In this document: positions 8,322 through 17,081 of the stretch, in pieces
How the letters are laid out: each line of letters begins with the position of its first letter
Numbering within the stretch: the stretch's first letter is position 1
Source of the DNA: RGIG8748 sp045544515
GTDB taxonomy: Bacteria; Bacillota; Clostridia; UMGS1810
Direction of reading: 5' to 3'
Assembly (NCBI GenBank): GCA_045544515.1
Contig: JAZPZD010000021.1
Span: 186,001-250,000 of the forward strand
Length of the DNA: 64,000 bases
The notes under the pieces: generated by a model
Told to the model about the DNA's origin: nothing
Databases searched by the model: none
The model's input: only the letters and a program-made list of their open reading frames with translations
Made by a program: the position numbers and the translations under genes

Positions 8322-9920
8322 TTATCTTTTCTTTGTATAGTCGGGCAGAAGCTTGGGAGATACCACATCGGTATCAATTCCTGCAGCCGATATTTCTTTT
8401 TCAAAGCTGTCTATGTGGCCCAATGTGAGAGTGCCGACATTAACATCTTTTGCCTTTTTAGCGGCGTTTTTACCTGCACTTCTTCCAAATACGATAATAT
8501 CCAAAAGAGAGTTACCCATAAGTCTGTTTTTGCCGTGTATTCCGCCAACTGCCTCACCTGCAACAAAAAGGTTTTCCACATTTGTTGTCATACAGTCTGC
8601 ATTAATGTCAAGACCGCCGTTCTGATAATGGAGTGTAGGATATACCAAAATAGGCTCTTTTCTTATGTCTATGCCGTATTTTTCAAACATACGCATCATT
8701 GCGGGAATTCTCTTTTCGATAGTTCCCTCACCGCCGATTTTTTCAATCATAGGAGTATCGAGCCACACACCCTTGCCGTTTCCTGTGTCAACGCCGTTAT
8801 CCCTTTCGGAGCATTCGCGGATGATAGATGCAGCCGAAACATCACGCGTTTCGAGCGGATGCATAAATACTTCGCCTTTTGCGTTTACAAGTTTCGCACC
8901 GAGTGAACGAACTTTTTCGGTAACAAGAGCACCAAAAATCTGTTCGGGGAATGCAACGCCTGTTGGGTGATACTGAAGTGTTTCTGCATAGAGGAGTTTA
9001 GCACCGGCTCTGTATCCGAGTACCAGTCCGTCTGCAGTGGCGCCATAGTGGTTGGAAGTGGGGAAGCCCTGATAGTGCATTCTTCCTGCACCGCCTGTTG
9101 CTATGATTACAGTTTTTGCCTTTGCAACAAGGATTTCCTTGGTTTCCATATTCATAAGAACAGCACCTGCGGCATTGCCGTTTTCGTCTAATATAAGTTC
9201 GATAGCAGAAGTAAAGTCAACAACAGGTATGTCGCGGTTTAATACTTCATCACGCAGAGTTCTCATAATTTCTGCACCGGAGTAGTCTTTAGCCGCGTGC
9301 ATTCTCTTTCTGGAGGTTCCGCCGCCGTGTGTTGTAACCATTGTGCCGTCTGCATCCTTGTCAAATTCAACACCCAAATCGCCAAGCCATTTGATAGACT
9401 CGGGAGCATCGCACACGAGCTTGGATAACAGTTCTCTTTTTGCTGCAAAGTGACCACCGCCAAAAGCATCTACAAAGTGGATTGCAGGGGAGTCGTTTGG
9501 CTTATCTGCCGCCTGAATACCGCCCTCTGCCATCATTGTGTTTGCATCGCCCATTCGAAGTTTTGTCACTATCATTACATCGGCACCGGCTTCGTGAGCC
9601 TCGATTGCGGCAGATGTACCTGCACCGCCTGCACCGATTATGAGAACATCGGTTTCGTAATCAATTTTGCTAAGGTCAATATCTTTTGAAGATATACGGC
9701 TGTGAGCCTGGAGTATTTCTGCAAGCTCTGTCGGAACCTTGTCACCTTTGTTTGGACCGATTTTAAGTGTGTCAAATTCGTCCTGTTTGTAGTCCGGATG
9801 GAAAGCTGCAAGCAAGTCTTCCTTTTGCTTTGCAGTCATACGTTCCGGCTCTAATGCAATATTTTTTTCTCTTGCCGCTTCTACAGCAGAGATGGAATTT
9901 TGAAATTTTTCCGAATACAT
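8322..9920 (-). CDS. frdA: fumarate reductase/succinate dehydrogenase-type flavoprotein subunit
   Basis: A 532-residue FAD protein of the FrdA/SdhA/aspartate oxidase superfamily. The dinucleotide-binding motif IIGAGGAGTSAAIEA begins only near residue 95, after a family-atypical N-terminal extension. Substrate-site features of fumarate reductases are kept: QYHPTG, the catalytic arginine in TEKVRSLGAKLVN, HYQNGG and the arginine in NRLMGNSLLD. The histidine that binds FAD covalently in FrdA/SdhA is replaced by asparagine in GDANTMMAEGG, so the FAD should be non-covalent, as in soluble thiol:fumarate reductases. It is paired with an Fe-S subunit 13 bases upstream; no membrane-anchor subunits are present. 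The product is expected to be cytoplasmic and to reduce fumarate to succinate. Confidence 0.85.
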   Translation of the reverse strand: MYSEKFQNSISAVEAAREKNIALEPERMTAKQKEDLLAAFHPDYKQDEFDTLKIGPNKGDKVPTELAEILQAHSRISSKDIDLSKIDYETDVLIIGAGGAGTSAAIEAHEAGADVMIVTKLRMGDANTMMAEGGIQAADKPNDSPAIHFVDAFGGGHFAAKRELLSKLVCDAPESIKWLGDLGVEFDKDADGTMVTTHGGGTSRKRMHAAKDYSGAEIMRTLRDEVLNRDIPVVDFTSAIELILDENGNAAGAVLMNMETKEILVAKAKTVIIATGGAGRMHYQGFPTSNHYGATADGLVLGYRAGAKLLYAETLQYHPTGVAFPEQIFGALVTEKVRSLGAKLVNAKGEVFMHPLETRDVSAASIIRECSERDNGVDTGNGKGVWLDTPMIEKIGGEGTIEKRIPAMMRMFEKYGIDIRKEPILVYPTLHYQNGGLDINADCMTTNVENLFVAGEAVGGIHGKNRLMGNSLLDIIVFGRSAGKNAAKKAKDVNVGTLTLGHIDSFEKEISAAGIDTDVVSPKLLPDYTKKR

Positions 9921-9933
9921 ATGATTTTCCTCC

Positions 9934-10608
9934 TTACTTTTCTATATCTCTTGTATTATAGAGCTCTTTCATTTCTTCTATCGGTTTTTGCATAAGAGCT
10001 TCTATAAGGTCATTAAATGTTCCGTCTTTTATTTCCTGTACTCTGTCTTCCAGGTGGTCGCACTTCGGCGCCAAATACTTACCGTTAATTCTTCTGGCAA
10101 GCATAGCTACCTGAGGATGCGAAATTCCTGCAGGGCATCTGGAAGAACATACACCGCACATTACACAGTCAAATGACTCTTCGGCACATTTTTCAAAATC
10201 GCCTCTTTGTGCATATGCGATATACTGCATTACATTAAGCCCCTGTGTACAGCTCTTTGTACAAGCATTACATCCTATACAAGCATATATTTCGGGATAG
10301 AGCTGCATCATTACCGCCTCTGTTACAGGGATGTTTTCTATGTCGTAGCCTTCCTTAACAAGAGGGAAAAACGGCAGTGTTGCAATATACATATTGTCCT
10401 CAACCTTTGTCTGACAAGCAAGACAAGCCTTTAATTCTCTGTCGCCTTTGATGCGGTAAATAGTAGCACATGCACCGCAAAAACCGTTACGGCATCCGCA
10501 GCCTCTTACAAGCTGATAGCCCGCATATTCCATAGCGGTCATAATGGTTAAATTCTCCGGCACTTCATACTTTTTGCCGAAAAGATATATATTTACTAAC
10601 TTTTCCAT
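9934..10608 (-). CDS. frdB: fumarate reductase-type iron-sulfur subunit with three clusters
   Basis: A 224-residue electron-transfer partner of the flavoprotein. The N-terminal plant-type [2Fe-2S] domain has CRNGFCGAC and a later CLAC. The C-terminal half has two full ferredoxin motifs, CIGCNACTKSC and CVMCGVCSSRCP. In classical FrdB/SdhB the second motif lacks a cysteine and holds [3Fe-4S] that contacts quinone; here all four cysteines are present, so two [4Fe-4S] clusters are expected and quinone reduction is unlikely. It lacks the cysteine-rich CCG domain that TfrB has; HdrB in this operon supplies one. The ATG at 10608 is chosen over 10686 because GGAGAGG lies just upstream. Confidence 0.85.
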   Translation of the reverse strand: MEKLVNIYLFGKKYEVPENLTIMTAMEYAGYQLVRGCGCRNGFCGACATIYRIKGDRELKACLACQTKVEDNMYIATLPFFPLVKEGYDIENIPVTEAVMMQLYPEIYACIGCNACTKSCTQGLNVMQYIAYAQRGDFEKCAEESFDCVMCGVCSSRCPAGISHPQVAMLARRINGKYLAPKCDHLEDRVQEIKDGTFNDLIEALMQKPIEEMKELYNTRDIEK

Positions 10609-10621
10609 AGTTACCTCTCCT

Positions 10622-11455
10622 TTAATACTCATCCGGAAGTTCGTCCAATTCATCGCATCGGAATACCGGACCGTCTTTGCAAACATACTTGGCTCCTACA
10701 TTACATCTTCCGCATTTACCCACGCCGCACTTCATTCTGAGTTCAAGTGTGGTGTAAATCTGTGTTTTGTCAAAGCCCATTTCACAAAGCCCCTCGAGTG
10801 TGAATTTAATCATAATCGGAGGACCGCAGAGAACTGCAGTTTTGTTTGTGTCAAAGCCAAGTTCTTTTACATAACTGGGCACAAATCCAACATGACCGTT
10901 CCAACCATCTTGGGGATTGTCTATGGTAAGATGCACATTTACGCCTGCATCGTTTGACCATTCGTCTATGATTTCCTTGTAATCAAGCAGGTCATCTTTG
11001 CTTCTGGAACCGTAAACGATGTCGATTTTGCCGTATCTGTCACGGTAGTGTCTGCAGTAGTTTATCACAGAGCGAAGCGGTGCAAGACCGACACCTCCTG
11101 CAATAAAGAGCATATCCTTGCCTGCGAACACATCATCAACAGGGAAAGGATTGCCGTAAGGTCCTCTGATTGTAATCTGCTGACCTACCTCTGCCTGATG
11201 CAGCCAGTCTGTAACACAACCGCACTTTTTGATGGAAAATTCCATATATTCTTCGTTGGTAGGTGAGGATGTTATAGAAAACATAGCTTCGCCCACACCG
11301 GGTACGGAGAGCATAGCACACTGCCCGGGTCTGTGGTCAAAGGCTTTCTTACCGTCAGGGGTTACTACTCTGAAAGTTTTTATATCGGGTGTATCTATAC
11401 GCACATCGGTAATAACACCTATTTTTGGAATTAAGGTTTCGTTTATATTATTCAT
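10622..11455 (-). CDS. flxA: FlxA-type FAD/NAD(P)-binding oxidoreductase with [2Fe-2S] tail
   Basis: A 277-residue ferredoxin-NADP reductase-like protein. It has an FAD domain (RPGQCAMLSV, FSITSSP), an NAD(P) domain (LFIAGGVGLAPLRSV, LCGPPIMI) and a C-terminal [2Fe-2S] site CGVGKCGRC plus a further cysteine. The same arrangement occurs in hydrogenase gamma subunits, PyrK and FlxA. No hydrogenase large subunit is nearby, and the neighbours are FlxB, FlxC, FlxD and HdrABC homologues, so FlxA is the better name: the NADH entry point of the complex. Its start overlaps the stop of flxB by eight bases. Confidence 0.88.
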   Translation of the reverse strand: MNNINETLIPKIGVITDVRIDTPDIKTFRVVTPDGKKAFDHRPGQCAMLSVPGVGEAMFSITSSPTNEEYMEFSIKKCGCVTDWLHQAEVGQQITIRGPYGNPFPVDDVFAGKDMLFIAGGVGLAPLRSVINYCRHYRDRYGKIDIVYGSRSKDDLLDYKEIIDEWSNDAGVNVHLTIDNPQDGWNGHVGFVPSYVKELGFDTNKTAVLCGPPIMIKFTLEGLCEMGFDKTQIYTTLELRMKCGVGKCGRCNVGAKYVCKDGPVFRCDELDELPDEY

Positions 11456-12476
11456 TTACCTCTCCTCCAATCTTTTTCATTACTTTTACTATATTCATAG
11501 ATATAGGACATTTAGAAAGACATCTTCCGCAGCCTACACAGCTAAAGAGTCCGTCGTTGTTTTCGGGATAGTACACGAGCTTGTGCATAAATCTCTGGCG
11601 GAAACGCTCTTTTTGTGTGAGACGGTTATTTCCGTGAGCCATTTTTGTAAAGTCGGAGTACATACACGAATCCCAACATCTGAAGCGGATTACACCGTTT
11701 CCTGTGCTAAAGTCCTTTATGTCATAGCACTGACAGGTAGGACACACAAAGGTGCATGTACCGCATCCAAGACAAGCCTGGGATAATTCGTCCCAATGGG
11801 GAGAATCAAAGAATTTCTCGGTCTTACCGCCGCCAAAGGCATCAGCTTTCAAGTCTTTAAGCGGAAGTTTATCCATAATTTTCTTTATTTTTTCCTGCTC
11901 GTCTTTTACTGTATCATCGCCGCATTCTTCGGTAAGCGGTTCGAGCTTTTTAAGTAGGTTAGCACCCTTATCGGTATTAGCCTCAAAAAAGATTTCGCTG
12001 CCCGATTTCCATGCACTTACATCGCCCTCGGGTTTGGATGCATCTATACCGAAAGTGGTACAGAAACAGGTTTCCGATGGTCTGTTGCAGGCGAGAGAAA
12101 CGATAGTACCTTTTTCGCGTCTTGACGCATAGTAGCTGTCGCAAGGCTCTTGCAAAAATACTCTGTCTAGTATTTCAAAGCTCTTTACATCGCACGCTCT
12201 TACACCAAATACTACAAATTCGTCTTTTTCCTCTCTTGTGTCTATAACCTCAATGTTTTTGCCCTCGGTTTTAAACCTCATAAGGTCCTCTGTCTGAGGG
12301 AAGAAAAAGTCCTTGGGACTTTTTACGGTATTTAGTTTGTCGCTTAAATTGGTGCCGTCTTCCCACTTTTTGTAGGAGGCGGTGTTATCTGCATTGTCAG
12401 AGGGCAAATACAAATCCATTGTATCAGCAATGAGCTTAAATACCGAATTTAATTTGTCAAGAGAACATTTACGCAT
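11448..12476 (-). CDS. flxB: FlxB-type 4Fe-4S dicluster protein
   Basis: A 342-residue soluble protein related to the beta subunit of sulfhydrogenase and to FlxB. The N-terminal two thirds (GVRACDVKSFEILDRVF, CNRPSETCFC) matches that family; the C-terminal third has two ferredoxin motifs, CLGCGTCTFVCPTC and CVGCGRCLSKCP. It should relay electrons from FlxA towards FlxC/FlxD and HdrA. The ATG at 12476 has AGGAGGG directly upstream; the longer frame to 12590 has no such site and overlaps flxC heavily. Its start overlaps the flxC stop by eight bases. Confidence 0.87.
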   Translation of the reverse strand: MRKCSLDKLNSVFKLIADTMDLYLPSDNADNTASYKKWEDGTNLSDKLNTVKSPKDFFFPQTEDLMRFKTEGKNIEVIDTREEKDEFVVFGVRACDVKSFEILDRVFLQEPCDSYYASRREKGTIVSLACNRPSETCFCTTFGIDASKPEGDVSAWKSGSEIFFEANTDKGANLLKKLEPLTEECGDDTVKDEQEKIKKIMDKLPLKDLKADAFGGGKTEKFFDSPHWDELSQACLGCGTCTFVCPTCQCYDIKDFSTGNGVIRFRCWDSCMYSDFTKMAHGNNRLTQKERFRQRFMHKLVYYPENNDGLFSCVGCGRCLSKCPISMNIVKVMKKIGGEVNE

Positions 12477-13467
12477 TGTTATCCCTCCTAACAAGAGCCT
12501 CACCGGGTTCCAAATCTTCGGTGGTATAGTCAACAAGCGGAGGTCTTTGGCCAACCTCATCTCCCGCCTGATAGTCGCCGTATAATTCATTTATATCTTT
12601 TATGAATTTGCGGTTAAGAAGGTGGAGTGGGATATTCTGCGGGCAAACTCTGGAACATTCTCCGCAGTCTGTACATCTTCCTGCCACATGGTATGCTCTT
12701 ATTATATGGAAGAGCTTTTCTTCAAACTCGTTTGCAGGGGACTTGTTTTCCGCACCCGATTCGGGATTGTCAAACACACATTTTTCGCAGGTGCAGGCAG
12801 GGCATGCATCGCGGCAAGCATTACAGCGAATACACTTGGAGAGTTCACTCTGCCAGAATGCAAATCTTTCGTCCGGAGTCATTGCTTCAATCCTCGCAAC
12901 CTCGTCAAAACGATTGCTTTCAAGAACATCGCCGTCTTCACCCAAGAGCTCATCATATGCAACATGCTTTTTGCTCTTGCAGTTTACACATCTTTCCAAA
13001 AGGACATCTTTTAAATTGATTTCAACAGGAGCATCATCATATAATGTAGTAACTATTATTTTGTCACCGTCAAAATCTATCTTGGATATGCCTTCGCCTG
13101 TTATTGCCTTTATCTTGGAGATATCTGCCATACATTCGCAGGGGATACCAACGGCATATACCTTTTCTCTGTCAAAACGGTGCTCTGTAAGGAGCTGATT
13201 GAAGCTGTATGTGTCGCAAGGCTTTAAGAAGACGAGCATTTTGCCGTCTAATCTGTCTGTCTTTTTAACAAGATATTTAGAAAGGTTAGCTCCGCTAAAA
13301 TCGTTCCAGACAAAGTTTTCTCTCAAATCCTCTTCGGTTGTAAATATATGAGGAGTTATGTCGTAGTCAAATTCACCTTTAGCCCAACCGAGAACGGAGA
13401 TGACAGTTTTGTTATTCAAAAGAGAAACCGCTTTTTCGATTAATTCGTTTTGTGTTATTTTTTGCAT
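12469..13467 (-). CDS. flxC: FlxC-type 4Fe-4S dicluster protein
   Basis: A 332-residue relative of FlxB (both have a segment like FLKPCDTYSFNQLL followed by cysteine-rich sites). It carries CVNCKSKKH in the middle, then CIRCNACRDACPACTC and CTDCGECSRVCP. In Flx-Hdr complexes the B and C subunits are paralogous Fe-S relays between the NADH dehydrogenase FlxA and the MvhD-like FlxD. It overlaps flxD by 13 bases and flxB by eight, so stoichiometric translation is likely. Start ATG has TGGAGGACC upstream. Confidence 0.86.
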   Translation of the reverse strand: MQKITQNELIEKAVSLLNNKTVISVLGWAKGEFDYDITPHIFTTEEDLRENFVWNDFSGANLSKYLVKKTDRLDGKMLVFLKPCDTYSFNQLLTEHRFDREKVYAVGIPCECMADISKIKAITGEGISKIDFDGDKIIVTTLYDDAPVEINLKDVLLERCVNCKSKKHVAYDELLGEDGDVLESNRFDEVARIEAMTPDERFAFWQSELSKCIRCNACRDACPACTCEKCVFDNPESGAENKSPANEFEEKLFHIIRAYHVAGRCTDCGECSRVCPQNIPLHLLNRKFIKDINELYGDYQAGDEVGQRPPLVDYTTEDLEPGEALVRRDNNA

Positions 13468-13889
13468 CGTAGGTCCTCCAATCTCTTGTTTTCACCAAGT
13501 GAGGCTACTTTTTCAGCAAAATCATTCATCGTTGCTGCAAATTTGGCACCCTCGGCAGCAGAAACCCATTCAAGACGGGTTCTCTCTCTTTCTATGCCAA
13601 GATAATCGAGCATAGAGAATAGTGCCGTCATTCTTCGGCGTGTGTAGTAGTTGCCCGAGGTATAGTGGCAGTCACCGGGGTGGCAGCCGCAGATTATAAC
13701 GCCGTCTGCACCTCTCTGGAATGCACGGAGAATAAACATTGGGTTTACTCTGCACGAGCAGGGCACGCGAATGATTTTTACATCGGCAGGGTAGTTGAGT
13801 CTGTTATTTCCTGCAAGGTCTGCACCGGCATATGAACACCAGTTACAGCAAAATGCAACTATCAATGGTTTGTATTCACTTACTTGCAT
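13455..13889 (-). CDS. flxD: FlxD/MvhD-type [2Fe-2S] subunit
   Basis: A 144-residue protein of the MvhD family, which docks an electron-donating module onto HdrA. The cluster cysteines appear as CCNWCSYAG near residue 14, PCSCRVNP near 43 and CGCHPGDCHY near 67; all characteristic positions are present. It lies between hdrA (overlap of ten bases) and flxC (overlap of 13 bases), exactly where an adaptor between the two modules would be expected. Confidence 0.93.
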   Translation of the reverse strand: MQVSEYKPLIVAFCCNWCSYAGADLAGNNRLNYPADVKIIRVPCSCRVNPMFILRAFQRGADGVIICGCHPGDCHYTSGNYYTRRRMTALFSMLDYLGIERERTRLEWVSAAEGAKFAATMNDFAEKVASLGENKRLEDLRCKK

Positions 13890-15874
13890 ATAGCATCCAC
13901 CTCCGCCATAATTTGTGAGCCTTTAAATCCGTTTAAGTCCATAGCACCCGAAGGACACGCAACAGTACATGCACCGCAGCCCTGACAAACTGCAGGGTTT
14001 ACCTTTGCAACGCGTCTTACTTTGGTTGTTCTATCCGGCATACGGAATTCTTTTTCTTCATATGTTATTGCACCGTAGGGACAAACTCTCTCGCATTGCG
14101 AACAGCCGTTGCACATATTTTCATTAGACTGTGCTATACAGGGGTTACCTGTGAGCTTGTCTTTGGCAAGAAGACCTATTACCTTTGATGCCGCCGCACC
14201 TGCCTGAGATACGGTTTCGGGTATGTCTTTTGGTCCCTGACAAGCACCCGAGAGGAACACACCTGCTGTGGGGCTCTCTACCGGTCTTAATTTGGGATGA
14301 GCTTCTGTAAAGAAGTCGTTTGTATCCATACTTGCAGTAAGCATAGTAGCTAAAGGTCTTGCAGATTTATCCGGCTCTATGGCAGCCGCGAGTACAACCA
14401 GGTCAGCGTCTATGTGGAGCTGACTGTTTGCTATAAGGTCAGATGCCTGTACCTTTAACTTATCGCCGTGCGGTGTAACCTTGCCCACCATACCTTTGAT
14501 ATATTTTACGCCGTATTCTTCTACTGCTCTGCGGTAGAATTCGTCAAAGTTTTTACCCGGAGTTCTTACATCAATATAGAATACATATACCTCTGTGTCG
14601 GGGTATTTGTCTCTTGTAAGCATTGCGTGCTTTGCTGTGTACATACAGCATATCTTGGAGCAGTATTCCTTGCCTTTTTCGCTGCATGCATCACAACGCG
14701 AACCAACACACTGAACAAATACGATTGTGTGAGGATGCTTTCCGTCAGATGGGCGAACGAGCTTTCCGTTAGACGGACCTGCTGCGTTTGTAAGTCTTTC
14801 AAATTCCAAAGAGGTAATTACATCTTTGGACTGGTTGTAGCTAAATTCGTCAAACTTATCCATACTAATGGGGTTAAATCCGGTTGCTACAACCACTGCA
14901 CCGTACTTTTCTTCGATATATTCGTCTTTTTGAGTGTAGTCTATTGCACCTGCTGCACAAACCTTTGCACAAAGACCGCACTTGCCGTTTTTAATCATAT
15001 TGCAGGCATTGGGGTCTATTGTTGCAACCTTGGGCACTGCCTGTGCAAAAGGAATATATATAGCACTGCGGTTATCCATACCCAAGTTGAATTCGTTTGG
15101 AATTTTCTTCATCGGGCATTTTTCAAGACAAGCACCGCAGCCTGTACAGATATCCTCTTTTACATAACGGGCATTTTTCTTGATTTTAACATCAAAGTTA
15201 CCCACAAAACCTTTAATTTCGGAAACCTCGCTGTATGAGAAGATGCGTATCTTGTCATTTTGAGCTACATCAACCATCTTGGGTGTAAGGATACACGCCG
15301 CACAGTCGAGAGTAGGGAAGGTTTTGTCAAGCTGAGCCATCTTTCCGCCGATGGTGGGGCTTTTTTCTACTATATCAACAGGGAAGCCTGCATCTGCAAT
15401 ATCCAATGCAGTCTGTATACCTGCTATTCCTCCGCCTATAACCAGAGCCCTCTTTGTAACGGGGGATTCTCCGGGGGTAAGGGGAGCGTTTAGATTTACC
15501 TTTGCTACGGCAGCCTTGCCGAGAATGATTGCCTTTTCGGTACCTGTGGGGATGTCCTTGTGTACCCAGGAGCACTGTTCTCTTATGTTTGCTATCTCAA
15601 CCATATATGGGTTAAGACCTGCAGCTGCTGCGGTCTTGCGGAATGTCGCCTCGTGCATTCTGGGTGAGCAGGAGCACACAACAATTCCTGTGAGGTTATG
15701 CTCTTTTACCGCGTCTATAATCATATCCTGACCTGCCTGAGAGCACATATATTGATAATTGGTGGAAAAGACCACGCCGGGTTCGTTTTTCAAGGCTTCG
15801 GATACTGCCTGAACATCAACGGTTCCTGCAATATTACTGCCGCACCAACATACAAAAACACCAACTCTTTGCAT
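13880..15874 (-). CDS. hdrA: HdrA-type flavin electron-bifurcating subunit
   Basis: A 664-residue protein of usual HdrA length. After an N-terminal domain with cysteines (CWCGSN), the thioredoxin-reductase-like FAD domain has VIGGGIAGIQTALDIADAG, followed by the HdrA signature IGGKMAQLDKTFPTLDCAAC. It contains an inserted ferredoxin pair (CTGCGACLEKCP, CGLCAKVC) and a C-terminal pair (CNGCSQCERVCPYGA, CQGCGACTVACPSGA). In characterised complexes this flavin splits electron pairs between ferredoxin and HdrB. Here NADH would feed it through FlxABCD. The family assignment is firm; the electron acceptor is inferred from the fumarate reductase genes in the same operon. Confidence 0.96.
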   Translation of the reverse strand: MQRVGVFVCWCGSNIAGTVDVQAVSEALKNEPGVVFSTNYQYMCSQAGQDMIIDAVKEHNLTGIVVCSCSPRMHEATFRKTAAAAGLNPYMVEIANIREQCSWVHKDIPTGTEKAIILGKAAVAKVNLNAPLTPGESPVTKRALVIGGGIAGIQTALDIADAGFPVDIVEKSPTIGGKMAQLDKTFPTLDCAACILTPKMVDVAQNDKIRIFSYSEVSEIKGFVGNFDVKIKKNARYVKEDICTGCGACLEKCPMKKIPNEFNLGMDNRSAIYIPFAQAVPKVATIDPNACNMIKNGKCGLCAKVCAAGAIDYTQKDEYIEEKYGAVVVATGFNPISMDKFDEFSYNQSKDVITSLEFERLTNAAGPSNGKLVRPSDGKHPHTIVFVQCVGSRCDACSEKGKEYCSKICCMYTAKHAMLTRDKYPDTEVYVFYIDVRTPGKNFDEFYRRAVEEYGVKYIKGMVGKVTPHGDKLKVQASDLIANSQLHIDADLVVLAAAIEPDKSARPLATMLTASMDTNDFFTEAHPKLRPVESPTAGVFLSGACQGPKDIPETVSQAGAAASKVIGLLAKDKLTGNPCIAQSNENMCNGCSQCERVCPYGAITYEEKEFRMPDRTTKVRRVAKVNPAVCQGCGACTVACPSGAMDLNGFKGSQIMAEVDAICK

Positions 15875-15888
15875 TAATCTTTCCCTCC

Positions 15889-16275
15889 TTATTTGTTATA
15901 TTTTCTGTATGCACTAACCAGTAGCTGTTGAGGAATATCTTCATCTGTAAGGTTTGCAACATCGTTAAAATCCAGGTGGTTTGCACCCTGCTGTCTTATT
16001 ACAGCAAGACGCACAGCCTCTATCAGCTTCGCAGGTTCTACACCTCTGGGGCATCTTTCTATACATGCAAAGCAAGAAAGACACTTGTATATGGATTTTG
16101 AATTAACAAGCGGCTCAATATCGCCCGAGTCAACCATATTTACAAACTGATGGGGATGATATTCCATTTCGTCATACGCAGGGCAGGTAGCCGAGCACTT
16201 GCCGCAACGCATACACTTTTTGGGGTTTACTCCGCTTGAGCGGACTATCTGTTCGTGGAGATACTTATTTTCCAT
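15889..16275 (-). CDS. hdrC: HdrC-type 4Fe-4S subunit
   Basis: A 128-residue ferredoxin-like relay with two [4Fe-4S] motifs, CMRCGKCSATCP near residue 21 and CLSCFACIERCP near residue 65, the latter followed by RGVEPAKLIEAVR as in HdrC. It passes electrons from HdrA to HdrB. It overlaps hdrB by 11 bases and is 14 bases from hdrA, with AAAGGAGG before the ATG. Slightly shorter than many HdrC proteins. Confidence 0.93.
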   Translation of the reverse strand: MENKYLHEQIVRSSGVNPKKCMRCGKCSATCPAYDEMEYHPHQFVNMVDSGDIEPLVNSKSIYKCLSCFACIERCPRGVEPAKLIEAVRLAVIRQQGANHLDFNDVANLTDEDIPQQLLVSAYRKYNK

Positions 16276-17056
16276 CTGTATCCTCCTTTATACCGAGTGC
16301 CTCTGCCAAAAGCTCTGTAAAATACAATACGGGGATATCTGCACCGTTTTTGATAAGGTTGTATTTACAAAGGGGGCAGGCAGTAATTATCATTTCGGCA
16401 CCCTGGATTTTTGCATTTTCTATGATATCCAAACTGTTTTTCTTGGCAAGGGTAGGGCTCTCTAAAGAAATATATCCGCCGCAGCACTCGTTACGCTTTG
16501 CGTATATTATAGGATTTGCACCAAGTGCCTTTATAAAATCTTCCATAATGGTCGGATTTTCGGCATCGTCCATCTGCATAACAGAGCTTGGTCGAAGCAG
16601 CAGACATCCGTAATAAGCACCGATTTTCTTGTCTTTAAGAGGATTTACTACCTTTTCCTTTATCTTGTCAAAGCCCACAAGGTCGCGGAGCATTTCGAGA
16701 TAGTGATAAACCTCGGTTTCGCCCATATAAGCATCTTCGGCCATATATCTGTTAACCTTGTCTGCAAATTCTTTGTCGTTTCTAATGGCGTGGTTTGTTT
16801 GTTTAATTACATTATGACAAGCCGAGCATACTGTTACAAGCGGCTGATTTTTATCATTGGCGTCTTTTAGTGCACGCACAGACGAGAGCTTTGTGGCAAC
16901 CTCGTCTTTTGCTGTGGTAAATACGCCGCCGCAACATTGCCAGGCATCAATTTCTTCCAGAGTAATACCCAAAACTTCGGCAGACTTTATTGCATAGTTA
17001 TCCAGGTCCTTTGCCTTGTTTTTGAGAGTACATCCGGGGAAATAACTAACTTTCAT
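16265..17056 (-). CDS. hdrB: HdrB-type subunit with two CCG (noncubane cluster) domains
   Basis: A 263-residue protein starting MKVSYFPGCTLKNKAKDLD, typical of HdrB. The first cysteine-rich domain shows CCGGVF and CSACHNV; the second shows YYGCLLLRP, CCGGYI and CPLCKYN. In methanogens these hold two noncubane [4Fe-4S] clusters that reduce a disulfide. Here it may instead hand electrons to FrdAB, or act on an unknown thiol/disulfide carrier. The ATG at 17056 is chosen because GGAGGT precedes it; the longer frame to 17116 would overlap fumC. Confidence 0.92.
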   Translation of the reverse strand: MKVSYFPGCTLKNKAKDLDNYAIKSAEVLGITLEEIDAWQCCGGVFTTAKDEVATKLSSVRALKDANDKNQPLVTVCSACHNVIKQTNHAIRNDKEFADKVNRYMAEDAYMGETEVYHYLEMLRDLVGFDKIKEKVVNPLKDKKIGAYYGCLLLRPSSVMQMDDAENPTIMEDFIKALGANPIIYAKRNECCGGYISLESPTLAKKNSLDIIENAKIQGAEMIITACPLCKYNLIKNGADIPVLYFTELLAEALGIKEDTDGK

Positions 17057-17081
17057 TTGATTACCTCCGTTAGATAAATGT

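Noticed and set aside
10622..13889. Reading flxA-flxD as subunits of a NiFe hydrogenase
   Set aside because: FlxA/FlxB resemble hydrogenase gamma and beta subunits, but no NiFe large or small subunit is encoded nearby and MvhD/HdrABC homologues are adjacent.
14468..15238. 256-codon plus-strand frame, cysteine- and tyrosine-rich
   Set aside because: Antisense shadow of hdrA, whose motifs are clear on the minus strand; no ribosome binding site or family resemblance.
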